A stretch of 64,000 nt of DNA from assembly GCA_019279435.1 (NCBI GenBank), contig JAAALK010000287.1, forward strand, positions 13,640,162 to 13,704,161, written 5' to 3'. Of this stretch, positions 1 to 11,070 are shown one piece after another. A program made the translations under genes and the position numbers. Source of the stretch: Zizania palustris (lineage: Eukaryota > Streptophyta > Magnoliopsida > Poales > Poaceae). The notes under the pieces are model-generated. The model did no database searches. It saw only the letters and a program-made list of their open reading frames with translations, and was not told the origin of the DNA. The first letter of the stretch is position 1; each line of letters begins with the position of its first letter.

Positions 1-1
1 G

Positions 2-322
2 GAGGAAGTGACCGATAAGAGAATAAGGGCTTTAGAAGCCATAGAAGTAGACAAGAAAAGAGTAGCTAGAGCCTACAATAAGAAGGTTAAACCAAAATTG
101 TTTCAAATAGGAGACTTGGTATGGAAAACGATTTTGCCTTTAGGCACGAAGAGTCCCAAATTTGGCAAATGGTCACCTAGTTGAGAAGGTCCTTTTAAGA
201 TAGCCGAAATCGCTCCCGGCAACGCATACGTGTTGGAATCCCTGCAAGGAGAGCGGTTTCGAAGAGCTTTGAATGGTAGATACTTGAAAAGGTATTTCCC
301 AAGTGTGTGGCAAACGTCATAA
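2..322 (+). pseudogene. Ty3/gypsy integrase C-terminal remnant
   Basis: Reading from base 2 gives the end of a gypsy polyprotein. It contains GDLVWK, then FGKWSPS, EGPFKI, GNAYVLES and ALNGRYLKRY, the usual order of the integrase C-terminal domain just before the stop. The natural stop is TAA at 320-322. An in-frame TGA at 182-184 stands where related elements have tryptophan (WSPxWEGP), so this copy is dead. The rest of the element lies left of the window. The wording of the motifs resembles the non-chromoviral Tat/Ogre-type group, but that lineage call is an inference from memory of related proteins. Confidence 0.85.
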
Positions 323-389
323 AGTGTCGGAAAGCCGATGCGAATGGTATCGTCTTCAGCTCGTTGTGCTTTTAGTTCGCTAGTTCACT

Positions 390-404
390 AAAAGGCAGGG
401 GGCA
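390..404 (+). other. Polypurine tract of the gypsy element
   Basis: A purine-rich stretch (AAAGGCAGGGGGCA) lies immediately before the LTR. This is where plus-strand DNA synthesis is primed in LTR retrotransposons. It fixes the element's orientation as plus and the LTR start at 407. Confidence 0.75.
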
Positions 405-586
405 TGTGTTGATAGAAAAAAATGGCAGTAATGGCTAAATTATCAAAATATCATTTTTTGGTGATTTGGGCCGAAAGTACACATGTCCAGGGTCTATCTG
501 AAGCCCTATAGGGCCGAAGCCCACCGAGCTATGGGCTCCGAAATCCTCTAGCCAGCCCATGGGCTTCGGCCAGAAAGCCTTTGGAG

Positions 587-742
587 GCCCACGTTGCCGA
601 AGCTTCGGCCCGAGGAGTCAGCCTCGGGCCTGGTCAAAGCCCACGCTACCGAAGCTTCGGCCCGAGGAGCAGGCCTCGACGGGCCTGGCCGAAGCCCACG
701 CTATCGAAGCTTCGGCCCAAGGAGCAGGCCTGGCTGAAGCCC
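587..742 (+). repeat. ~52-bp tandem repeat with a 12-bp palindrome in each unit
   Basis: Three units and a partial fourth start near 587, 639, 694 and 739. Units 1 and 2 contain the perfect palindrome CCGAAGCTTCGG (597-608 and 649-660). Unit 3 keeps a 10-bp core of it (705-714). The array lies just upstream of the LTR TATA box, where enhancer-like repeats are often found in plant LTRs. Confidence 0.85.
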
Positions 743-835
743 ACCTCGGTAGAGATAGAGCTGTTTGCATCGCCAGCTCAATCTTTATCTCTACCCGACC
801 GGATTAATAGCAGATTAGATTGGGAGTTAACCCCC

Positions 836-843
836 TATAAATA
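836..843 (+). promoter_or_regulatory. TATA box of the gypsy LTR
   Basis: TATAAATA after a C-run and before AGAGAGGC is a canonical plant LTR core promoter. Transcription would start about 30 bp downstream, around 870. Confidence 0.7.
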
Positions 844-1000
844 GAGAGGCATGGCCGGTGTGGAGAGCCCCCCCCCCCAACTCAAACCAAACCAAAGTCA
901 TGCTTTTATCGTACCTTTACTTTTACCTTTACTTTTTTGTACCTCTTCGTGGGTTTGCTTGGAAGCCCTCCGTAGGCCACTACGGAACAGTGGTAAGCCT

Positions 1001-1104
1001 TGGTACTTCGCCTGTGAAGTACCCGTTAATCTACGTAATAGATTTCTATCGCCTTGTTACTTCGCCTGTGAAGTATCCACAAATATGTGTAATAGATTGC
1101 TACC
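1001..1104 (+). repeat. 54-bp tandem duplication in the LTR
   Basis: The word TACTTCGCCTGTGAAGTA occurs at about 1004 and again, with minor change, 54 bp later. The following sequence (TACGTAATAGAT versus TGTGTAATAGAT) is also repeated. It lies in the presumed R/U5 part of the LTR. Confidence 0.75.
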
Positions 1105-1799
1105 TTCGCCACCCATGCAACACCTAGCAGAATTTGGTCCTAAGACCGAATTGGTACTTCGCATCGTCTCTGTTGCAGGTTTGCACGTTCGGAGCCCCTT
1201 TGCCGGAAGTGTCCGGAGCTGAGAGATCGGTTCCGGAGGTCCCCAGGACACCCTTCGACAAGACCGCAGGCTTCGACAACAGGCTTCGACCGGCACACTT
1301 CATCGCAAGCTTCACCACGACCATACTCTGCACCAGACGAAGTTGCGCTTGCGCGTGGCCCTCGCGTCACTCTTCTGTAATTCGCTGTATCGGAGATCGC
1401 ACGCCGAACCTCACTATTCGGAGGTGATCACCGCGTCCAGATCCGTTCGGAGTCTACCTTCGGTCGGGTCAGTCCGAACGCCGAAGCACCCTTCGGCGGA
1501 ACACTTCGCACCAGACGCTGAAGGTACCCTTCGGCGCACCCTTCGCACCAGACTTCGAACCAGGCGGGCTCCGACTGGTTTGCTGATTTCATTCTGTTTA
1601 ATCTATTTCTTTTGGCTAATCGGATTATTTTGTGTAATCTGGTTCCCTGGTGACTCCACCCCCTTATCACTATTAAGGGTAGTCGGAACGCAGCGTCGGT
1701 GCCACGTCACGCTTAGGCCTGTCCCTTAGTATCCGTGCACTTTTGGATCGCCGAACTGACCCAAGTGCGGGGGCACGTTTTCGTGTCAACAAAAGGTTA

Positions 1800-4700
1800 A
1801 CGTGTGAAGCCGGGATTCTCTTCTAGTTGAGCGCGTCCCTCACAAAGCACAAAAGTAAACTAGCCAGAGCACATTGAAACATTAAGTGATCCACCGTCTC
1901 CGTATGGTTACACAGCTTACAAGCAGGATTACCATGCCAATTTCTAAAGTAAGCCAAAGAAATATTTTAGCTTTTAAAGGAGCTGCACACTGCCGGACCA
2001 ATTTTAGATCTTCATCTACTACCCCTGTAAAAGATAACAATCTATATAAAGAGTTAGTAGAAAAACCTATCTTGTCTAAACCCCAATTCACCTAATCAGG
2101 AATGTTATCAATCACAACCACTTCAATCAGCTTCCTAAGGGTAGTCCAACAATTGTTCTCATAGGCAGATAACGACCTTCTAAACTGAATAATCCAATCA
2201 TTTTTCCAAATCTCTTCAACCAGGACGGGAGGGTCACAACAGATCTCAAAAAGATGATAGAAAGTTATTTTTAGAGGAAGCTACCCCAACAAGGTATCCT
2301 CCCAGAACAATGTGCTCTTACCATCACCCAAATTGAAGACCACATGTTTTTAACACAATTTCCGATTTTCATTAAATTGGTCTAGAAATAAGAACCTTTT
2401 ACCTTTTTACGACAGAAAATGCTACCTCTCAGATCATACTTCCTATTTAAAATGTCATAACAAAGCCCTTCTTTATTCTCCAAAATTCTAAAAATCCACT
2501 TACTCAACGGAGACACATTCATCAACCTGGTATCTTGGAACCCCAAACCACCAATATCCTTTAGCATACAAAGAGATGACCAGTTAATCATGTGATATTT
2601 TCTTTTCTGTCCCAGACCATCCCAAAAGAATCTACTCCTGATCTTATCAAACTAATGGTGAATGCTTTCAGGAACATGATAAAGACCCATAGCATATAAC
2701 AGAATACTGATCAAGCAAAAATTAATCAGAATCATTCTACCTCCATAGGAAAGATGGCCACATTTCCAAGTTGACAATCTTTTTCCACCTTATTAACCAC
2801 ACCCCCGAAATCAGATTGAGTAGGTTTTGAATGACTGACCGGTAAACCCCAAGGCAAACACTTCACTTTTTTGATAATTAATCTTAAGCCCAGATATTTC
2901 CTCAAAACAGTACAGTAGGAATTTAACAGTTATAAAGTTTTTTTAGAATAGTCCATCATCAAGATGGTATCATCAGCATATTGAAGGTGAGTCACCCCAT
3001 CCTGACTCAAATGGGTCACCAATCCCCTCAAGTGCCCCTTCTCTTTAGCTCTTTGTAACATTTCAGCTAAGGCATCCCCAACCAGATTAAAAAGAATGGG
3101 AGAAAGGGGATCACCTTGTTTGACCCCTCTATAAGTTGTGAAAAAGCCCTCAACCTCACCATTAATGTTAACTGCAACTCTTCCTCCAGCCACAATATTA
3201 CCAATCCAATTAAGCCATTTTTTAGAGAACCCTTTTTTGGAAAGGGCTTCAAGCAAAAAAAACCATTGAATTCTATCCTAAGCTTTTTCGAAATCCAATT
3301 TCAGCACTATTCCCCTTTAATTATGAGTCTTTACTTCATGAAGGATTTCATGAAGAGACAACACCCCCTCCAGGATGTTCCTGTCTAGAATAAATGTCGC
3401 TTGGAAAGGATCAATGATCTTATTAGCAACCTTAGACGGTCTTAAAGTGAGAACCCTGGTGATGATTTTGAAATAGACATTCAACAGGCAAATTGGTTTG
3501 TATTGTCTGATAGAACAGGCATCCTTAATCTTAGGAATAAGCACTATAACCCCATAATTCAACCTTCAAATGTCTGGATCCTCATCGTGCATATAATCAA
3601 GCATCTCTTTAAACTGGAGTCTAAAGTAGGACCAGAAGGCTTTGTAGAAAGTGACTAAAAACCCATCAGGACCAGGAGCTGAATTTGACCTCGTGCCTTT
3701 AAAGGCCATATCCAGCTCTTCCAAAGAGAAAGATTTAGTTAACTCCATATTATCAATATCATTAACTCTTCTTCTATTTATCCAAAAGTCCTCAGGTGAA
3801 TAATGTTCAAGGCCTCAAAACCAAAAAGATTTTTATAGAACAAGATGGTGTGTCTTTTGTGATCATTCAGATTTTGCAGCACAGCCCCGTCATCTTCTAG
3901 CACTAGAATATAGGCTTTTCTTTTCCTACCATTAGCAACCCTGTGAAAAAAATTGGTATTGACATCCCCTTGTAACAACCAATGTTGTCCACTTCTTTTT
4001 TTCCAGAACTCTTCCTCCAATTGATAAATGCTATTTAATTTGTGATCCAAAGAGTACCTCTCTTCCCATTCAAGCTTTATCAGACCACTGGAATCAGCTT
4101 TGATTTCCAACTCATGAACTCTAGTAACCATCTCATCTTTATTTTGATTATGTTCTTTCCTTAAATTATTCCCCCAACCTTTGAACCTCTTCCTAAGAAA
4201 ATTACCCTACCTCTTCCAAAATTCAAGAATTTTCTCGTGCATCCTATCAAGCCAGTTGTTATAAACCTAATTTATAAACGCAACAAAATGAAGCCAGCAG
4301 TTTTCAAATCTGAAAACATGACAATTCTAAGAAATTTTTTGATCAATATCAACCAACAATGGACAATGATCTGACCTCAACATGGGCAAAGCAATCACCC
4401 TGGACATAGGAAACAACACATCTCAAGAGCTAGATACCAACACTCTGTTTAGAACCTCCCTGGTAGGGTTTCTTTGCTTGTTAGACCAAGTATATTTGCA
4501 ACTAGATCTCACCAATTCCTACAGCTCAAGGTCATTAATAAACTCACTGAAAACATTAACTCATTTCCAATGGACCACACCTTGATTTTTTTCATTGGGA
4601 CTTCTGATCAAATTAAAATCACCGCCAATCATACAAGGAACAGCCTGAATCAACAATTTGTTAGATAATTCATGGAGAAACTTCATTTTAGTCTCATCTA

Positions 4701-5051
4701 CCATAGGGCCATACACATTAATCAACTCCTAACAAAAATTACAAATTTTAAATTCTAAGGATAAACTAATAAAGAATTTCCCTTGATCAACAATGTTCAC
4801 CTTAACTAGGTCTTGATTCACCCCCAAAAGGAGACCCCAGAATGACCAGCAGATGGCTTGGTGAGCCAATAAAAATCTCTCCCCTGGCAGAAACTATTTA
4901 ACTCTCTAGAAGAAAAACTCTCTCTCAAGGTATCTTGAATTCAAATGAAATCAAACTTGTGTTTACAAACCAGATCAGGAAATAATCTTTTTCTACCACT
5001 ATTACCCAAACCCTTAACATTCCAAAAAATACCTTCATGTTAACTCTTCTA
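1800..5051 (-). pseudogene. LINE (L1-type) ORF2: endonuclease and reverse transcriptase, decayed
   Basis: Read on the minus strand, the gene begins near 5041 with an endonuclease start (WNVKGLGNSGRKRLF, shifted in frame from the ATG). Next are a linker near 4131-3778 and an RT N-terminus at 3748-3566 (SNSAPGPDGF). RT fingers and palm follow at 3562-3317 (RQYKPICLLN) and 3256-2930 (GDPLSPILFNL and YADDT). A zf-RVT-like tail lies near 2095-1882 (AAPLKAKIFLWL). The pieces fall in different frames with many stops, so it is dead. The family is the autonomous plant L1 group. The expected 3' end and poly(A) are missing because the gypsy element at 407-1791 cuts it off. Confidence 0.9.
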
Positions 5052-5600
5052 TTGAGCCCCCACCATAGTATTTTTTTCCATCTGAGGCTCTTTCCCAGAG
5101 TACTCAGCTGAATCAACTAATTGGGTTGTGGGAGGAGGATTATCTAACTTCTTATCTGAAGGTTTTTGAGCTAAACAAACCAACGCTTGTGCAAACTCTT
5201 TGGCTTTAATAAATTCAATGTGTTGATCAATTTCACGTTCAGTGACTCCTAGATTCACCCCAGAATCATGTGCTACGGCAGTAAGGTGGTCAGAAGCAAC
5301 AGATTGTAAAATAGTAAAGTGAGAGGTACCTAAAATATCATCTTTCAAATCAGCCCTCAGTTGTGCTTTAACTTGAATTGGGATTCCATCATGTTTGATT
5401 CTTAAGTTTTGTCAAAGAGCCACTGTGGGAGCCTTCTTTTTCTTTAGCCTGTTAGGATAGATGAAGTGTTTCTTACTCTAAAAATTGAGTGGACAAAACT
5501 TCATCCTCATAATTCTTAATCTGAGATGTCTAGTGATGTATGTGTTCAGAATTAATACCATCTATATTCTCTATCAGGGTATATTCAATATATGTAAATT
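5049..5600 (-). pseudogene. LINE ORF1 C-terminal part
   Basis: A minus-strand reading frame (5348 to a stop at 5049) ends about ten bases before the ORF2 ATG, the spacing expected between ORF1 and ORF2 of a LINE. The protein is hydrophilic and has no motif I can name. Upstream, to about 5600, related but broken reading frames continue. The assignment rests mainly on position. No 5' end of the element can be defined. Confidence 0.55.
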
Positions 5601-6130
5601 AGAAAACTACTTCATACTCAAGAATAGATCTAGTCCTTGAAACATAATTGTTACTTCCGGAGATTTTGTTTGGAAGAAATTGCTACATTAGATGCAACAG
5701 GTACCACTCAGATGATGTGAAGCCATCAATGACTTGTTGCACCAGAACGATGTAGAAGACCCATCATGCCCATGGTGAAAGGATAGTGAGTAGTTGTGCA
5801 AAGTCTTGATGTAACCATTGGTTATGAATACGTACTTTTCGATCGCCGGTACAAGCCAATAGACTGTTAATAAAACTTGTCTTAACATTCAATAGATGAA
5901 TGAGAAGACCATGTGAGTATCCAATAAGAGTAACACTCAAATTATGGTCAATTTAGTAACAAGTAAGAAAGTGCTTTTCTTATTGGTTTAATCAATGAGG
6001 AAGTTTATGTTAAATAACCACCTAGTTTTGAAAATCTAAAATTCTCGAATCATGTTTTGAACTTGTCAAAAGCTTTGTATAGTTTGAAACAAACGCCAAG
6101 AGCATAGTATGATAGCTTGAAAACTTTTCT
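5600..6130. other. Unassigned spacer between LINE and copia remnant
   Basis: AT-rich sequence with no convincing reading frame on either strand. It may contain a decayed upstream part of the copia element that follows, but I could not align it to any domain. Confidence 0.4.
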
Positions 6131-6149
6131 GCTTGAAAGAGGTTTTCTA

Positions 6150-7141
6150 TAGGGAAGTGGATAAAACTTTGTTTCTTTTCAAGCAAGTAAATGATCAACT
6201 TTTTGTACAGAATTATGTATATAATATTATCTTTGGCTGTTCATCGCACTCATTGGTTTCCAAGTTTTATGAGACTATGTGCAGAGAGTTTGATATCAGT
6301 ATGATGGGCGAGTTGACGTACTTTTTGGGACTACGAATCAAGCAAACAAATGAGGGCACTTTTGTTCGATAAGTACACCAAGGAACTTCTTCGGAATTTT
6401 GACATGGAAAATTGCAAGACAATTTCTATACCATGGGAGCTACTTCTACTTTGGATCCTGATGAGGATGGTGAGCTCATTGATCAAAAAGAATATCACAA
6501 CATGATCAGGTCACTTTTGAATCTCATAGCATTGAGACTGGACATTTAATTGTGTTTGTTTGTACGCTCGATTTCAAGTTTCATCTTGTGCTTCATATCA
6601 TCAAGTTGTCAAGCGTATACTAAGGTATCTCAAGTTTACTCAAGAATTTAGCATTTGATATTTTACTTCTTTTGTGTGTTAGCTTAAGATCTTTTATTTT
6701 TTGATGTTGATTTTGGAGGTTGTAGAATTGATAGAAAGAGTACTAGTGATACATGACATTTCTTAGGAGCATCACTTATTGCTTGGTCATCTAGAAAATA
6801 ATCTTTTATTGTAGAATCCACTACTCAAGCTGAATATATTGATGTTGCTAGTTGTTGCTAACAAGTTCTTTGGTTTATTTCTACACTTGAGGATTATGAG
6901 ATGAACTACGATCGTGTTTCATTGTATTGTGCTAACACAAGTGCTATAAATATTGCTAATAACCTTGTGTAACATTCTAAAACAAAGCATATTGATATTT
7001 GATATAATTTTCTTAGAGATCATGTAGAGAAATTTGATGTTATGCTTTTTATTGACACTCGGTTGTAATTTGCAGACATTTTTGCTAAACCTTTAGTTTC
7101 TTCTCGCTTTTCTTTTCTTCTAGGGTAGTTGGGGGTTGTTC
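6150..7141 (+). pseudogene. Ty1/copia RT C-terminus and RNase H, decayed
   Basis: The frame at 6133-6372 contains DKTLFLFK, an RT active-site region decayed from YVDDIIFG to YVYNIIFG, and MGELTYFLGLRIKQ. The rest of the RT-connection and RNase H continues, shifted and interrupted, to about 7141. Recognisable pieces include SSRK and the region that would read STTEAEY, TKHIDIRFHFLRDH, DIFTKP and LGVVHP. It is the same lineage as the Sirevirus-like copia at 34704-45553, but much older. The active-site Asp pair is lost. Confidence 0.85.
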
Positions 7142-7157
7142 ATCCAATGAGTTTGTT

Positions 7158-7171
7158 TTGAGGGGGAGTTT
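7158..7171 (+). other. Polypurine tract-like motif after copia pol
   Basis: TTGAGGGGGAGTT lies 17 bp after the decayed RNase H end, the same word that follows the pol gene of the better-preserved copia element (near 43460). A matching downstream LTR could not be delimited here. Confidence 0.5.
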
Positions 7172-8076
7172 ACTTTTTCATTTGTATCATAATGCATTCA
7201 TATTTACTTTTGTGCATTGTTTTTATTCCTAATAAAAATCAAAAAGAAGAAAATGTGGATCTTTTGATTTTTACCTTCAGATAATATTTGTGCTTGCTAA
7301 CAATATCTTATAAAATTAATAGATCACTAGTCTTGCATTCATGTCTTTTATCTTTTATGAGCCTATGACATAGTTTTTGAGGGATATGATGCATGGCACA
7401 TAAATATTCAAGTGAAACATAAAGAAATATGTTATACTGATCTAGTGCTAGTTTGAGTTTAAAATGCTTACGCATGTTTAGTTGTATTTATTTCACTATG
7501 ATAGTAATACAACCCGTGCAATGTCAAAACAATGAAATCTGAATGAAAAGAAAAAAGTGTGCAAAAGCACATAATGTTCAAACAAATATGTGCAAAAGCA
7601 CAGAAAAATCTACATTCATGAAAAAAAATTTTGCCTAAGTCGTCTCATTAGACAGTTTATCATTGAACTTTGATATGAACTTGAAAATAATCATAGATGA
7701 CTAGACCATTGAAATGAGAATTGGTTGTATGTACAAGAACCTCACAATAGGTTATGTGACTGAATCTTAGGTGGCACCATTTATCTCTGGATCAGTGGTC
7801 GTTGTGTTGAGATAGGTACTTGTGAAAATTTCATACAAAACTTTCATATATCAAATCTAGAATTTTCAATGAATTGCACTTTAAGAGCACTAAGTGTTGT
7901 TTGCTTTGTTTTGGTTTTGTGGACGTGGCTGAATTGTGTGTGAGGTATTTTTCTTAGATTGGTCCTAATAAAAGCCAACATTATAAATCATTGAAAACAT
8001 TTAATTTTAGTGCTATTGTGAACTTGAAAATTATGGCTTAGTATCATCTCTAGGATTTTTAGGCTTGATTGTTATC
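7172..8076. other. Unassigned AT-rich region
   Basis: No reading frame of note. It may be the long non-coding 3' tail and a degenerate LTR of the copia remnant, but no LTR border, TATA box or repeat pair is recognisable. Confidence 0.4.
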
Positions 8077-8410
8077 TAGTTGGAATTTTTAAATAATACA
8101 TTTTTATTCAAAATTTCAAATTTGATACACGGATTTCAGAATTTGCAAAAATGGCCTTCAGTTGGTAATTGGTGTATTGATCTAGGCTAATCAGCTCTAG
8201 ATCGATAGATGGTATGTCAATCTAGGTCAATTTACTAAATCGGACAGCGGCAGGCTTCTATCGGTGCATCATTTAGAGTTCTAGGCTGACTGGCGCTAGA
8301 TCGGCAGACCATCTGCCGATCTAGGCCGACTAGCCTAAATCTGCATATGGTTTGCCGATCTAGGTCAATCAGCCCAGATTTGCAGATAGTCTGCCAACTA
8401 GCGCCCTAAT
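8077..8410 (+). repeat. Left arm of the inverted repeat
   Basis: Aligns to the reverse complement of 10400-10718 along its whole length, with substitutions and small gaps. By eye it is roughly three-quarters identical. It contains several copies of a GATCTAGGYCGA/ATCGGCAGA word. Confidence 0.65.
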
Positions 8411-9204
8411 ATTGTATATCCATGATATTTTAGAATATTTGATGGAATTGGAGAAATTCGCACACTTTCTCGTTCTCTATTTTGAAATGAGATCGCAATA
8501 TCTATTTCACAAGAAATCACACATCTACAAACAAGCTCATAAAATGTGGTATTGAAGTGTGTGCAGGATATTCAAATTGTGAGCAGATAGTGAAGAGCTA
8601 GTAGATAAAGAGGATACAAGCACATAACACAATATCTGAAGTTGTTCGAAAGCAAACCAACGGAAACTAGGCACAATAAATAGTCCAACAGATAACAAAT
8701 GGCATAATCTAGTACAAATGGCAGGTCCTACTGATTTCTCTATTATCTCTCTTCCCTAGTGTGTCTGTCTTATTTTTGTTGCTCTCTATACCTAAGCTCT
8801 TGTTGCCTATTTTATTCCCTATATTATTTGTCCTCTTTATGCCATCTTGTACTCCTTGCTCGCTCATCAGCTTCCATCCTCATTTTGTACTCTGAGTAAC
8901 TTTCCGCCTCTATGATCCAACCATCCTCATGCGTAGCTGATGCTACATCTACTCATCAATGGAATGTGCATCTCCTTACATCTACCTGACTTAAACTATT
9001 TTTGGTACATTGAAAACTACTAAGGTTTGCACCATCATTGAAAACTACTAAGGTTGCACCATCATGACCAATAAGTACTTATTGAAATTACGTTCAAAGT
9101 ATCGTGGGTATCGTGACAGTAAGATATATTGAAATACCTAGAATAGCAGTTGATGCAATCATCTTCGGGTCTTACGTCAGTAGGCTAGAATGCACAAAAA
9201 AGCT

Positions 9205-10275
9205 ACACATAATAAGGTATTTTAAACTACATGTAAATTATCTCTAGAGTACCCCTAATTATCTCTAAAGAACACCTAAATTATCGCTGAAGTATGTTTA
9301 AAGTACCTATAAATTATCCGTATAGTACCCCTAAATTATCGCTAAAATATGTTTAAAGTACCTCTAAATTATCCATAAAGTACTCCTAAATTATCTCTGA
9401 ACTATGTTTAAAGTACCTCTAAATCATCCCTAAAGTACTCCTAAATTATTACTAAAGTATGTTTAAAGTACCTCTAAATTATCCCTAAAGTACGCCTAAA
9501 TTATCACTAAAGTATGTTTAAAGTACCTCTAAATTATCCCTAAATTACCCCTTAATTATCTCTAAATTATGTTTAAAGTACCTCTAAATTATATCATAAC
9601 TATGTTTAAAATACATCTAAATTATCTCTAAAGTACCCCTAAATTATCTTTAAAATATGTTTAAAGTACCTCTAAATTATCTCTAAGGTACTCCTAAATT
9701 ATCTTTGAATTATGTTTAAAGTACCTCTAAATTATCCTTAAAATAGCTCTTAATTATCTCTAAAATATGTTTAAAGTACCTCTAAAATATCTCTAAAGTA
9801 CCCCTAAATTATCACTAAAATATGTTTAAAATACCTCTAAATTATCCTTAAAGTATTGCTAAATTATTGATAATGTATGTTTAAAGTATGTGTAAATTAT
9901 CCCTAAAGTACCCCTTAATTATCGCTAAAGTATGTTTAAAGTACCTCTAAATTATCCTTAAAGTACTCCTTAAGTGTATCTAAACTATGTTTAATATACC
10001 TCTAAATTATCTCATAACTATATTTAAAGTGCATCTAAATTATCACTAAAGTACCCCTAAATTATCTCTAAACTATGTTTAAAGTACATCTAAATTATCT
10101 CTAATGTACCCTAAATTATCTCTAAACTATGTTTAATGTATCTCTAAAATATTTTTAAACTACCCCCAAAATACTACTAAACTCATCCTAAATTATCCCT
10201 AAAATATTACTAAATTTTTTTCTAAATTACTCTGAATCTATTTTTAAATTACCCTAATCTACTATTAAACTATCA
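9205..10275 (+). repeat. 55-bp minisatellite built from 11-bp subunits
   Basis: About 17 units. ATGTTTAAA recurs at 9294, 9349, 9404, 9459, 9514, 9569, (9602), 9657, 9712, 9767, 9822, 9877, 9932, 9987, (10020), 10075 and 10129. The period is 55 bp except for two 33-bp steps. Each unit is five 11-mers of the form TAAA-T/G-TA-n4, and the 33-bp steps are three 11-mers. The two short steps lie 418 bp apart and share the word CATAACTA, which points to a higher-order duplication. The array decays after about 10140. There are no unique spacers, so it is not a CRISPR. Confidence 0.9.
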
Positions 10276-10399
10276 TAAATTATCTACCATACATCTACAT
10301 CTACCTAAAGAAGAGAAGTGAAGAGAGGGGAGAGGAGGGCATACGCGGGAGGAGGGGCGAAATCAGGCTTGGGGCGCGCGTGGTGACTAGGTGGGGGCT

Positions 10400-10718
10400 T
10401 TGACCCCCTTATATAGAGGGTCTATCGGCAGATGATATGTCGATCTAGGTCGGTTGACGATCTGTCGATCTAGGCTTTGGCATATGGTTTGTCCATCTAA
10501 CGTCAGCCGGCCTATGTCGCTAAATAAAGCACTAATAGAAGCTTTCCTCGTCCGATCTAGACCGATCGACCTAGATCGGCATGCCATCTATTGATCTATT
10601 ATCGATCGGCCTAGATCGGTGCACCAATTACTGATAGAAAGCCATTGTTGAAAAATTTTAAATTTTGTTCCAAATTTTAAATTTTGAATAAAATGTATTA
10701 TTTAAAGAATCAACTGGT
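10400..10718 (-). repeat. Right arm of the inverted repeat
   Basis: Mirror copy of the left arm. Just inside it (10300-10400) is a purine-rich, then GC-rich stretch. A TATA-like word (CTTATATAGAGG, about 10409-10420) lies at the inner edge of the arm. Confidence 0.65.
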
Positions 10719-11070
10719 TGATCTATCTAGTTCATTTATGTTACAAACCTTGTCACGTGGATTACTTTTGGTACACTTCAAAGCTCTCAAATCAAGAAAT
10801 CAAGAAAAAATGGTGTTTCTCATGGTAATTTCTCTGTTTTGCTTTCCTTGATGAAATCATTGTCAAGGGGGAAAATAATTTGAATTTAGGGAGACATACT
10901 TATGAGAGAAATTATTTTTGATGAAATCATTGTCTTTTGTAATCAATTTTCAAGTGTGTTTTATTTATTGTTCTCGTTGTTTGAAAAACTTTGGGGAGAA
11001 AAACTTGTGATCGTCCTTTCAAAAATCAAAAACTTCTTTGTACCTTTTAATGGTGTTTCCAATGTGTTCA
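10719..11070. other. Unassigned AT-rich spacer
   Basis: No feature recognised. The short reading frames on both strands have no similarity I can name. Confidence 0.4.

Larger units (their letters stand above)
407..1791 (+). mobile_element. 3' LTR of a Ty3/gypsy retrotransposon
   Basis: The LTR starts TGTTGA right after the polypurine tract and ends TCAACA, a perfect 6-bp terminal inverted repeat, giving 1385 bp. It carries a TATA box at 836-843, a 52-bp tandem repeat at 587-742, a 54-bp duplication near 1001-1104 and many CTTCGG/CCGAAG words. The next five bases (AAAGG) should be the target-site duplication, but its partner is outside the window. The right flank is LINE sequence, so this element probably inserted into the LINE. 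ORFs inside the LTR are not genes. Confidence 0.88.
8077..10718. mobile_element. Inverted-repeat (foldback/MULE-like) element enclosing a minisatellite
   Basis: The sequence at about 8077-8410 is repeated in inverted orientation at about 10400-10718. Matching landmarks include TAAATAATACAT (8091-8101 versus 10693-10704), TAATTGGTG, AGATCGGCA/GATCTAGG words and CATATGGTTTG. Both arms carry repeats of GATCTAGGYCGA. The middle holds 800 bp of unique AT-rich DNA and a 1-kb tandem array. No transposase is present, so the element would be non-autonomous. Arms of over 300 bp suggest a Mutator-like or foldback element. No target-site duplication could be assigned, so the class is uncertain. Confidence 0.6.

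Noticed and set aside
559..1729. Several overlapping plus- and minus-strand ORFs in the first LTR
   Set aside because: They overlap in several frames, arise from GC-rich tandem repeats and lie wholly inside an LTR.
9205..10275. Regular repeats resembling a CRISPR array
   Set aside because: The units are continuous 55-bp tandem repeats with no unique spacers, and the genome is a plant's. It is a minisatellite.
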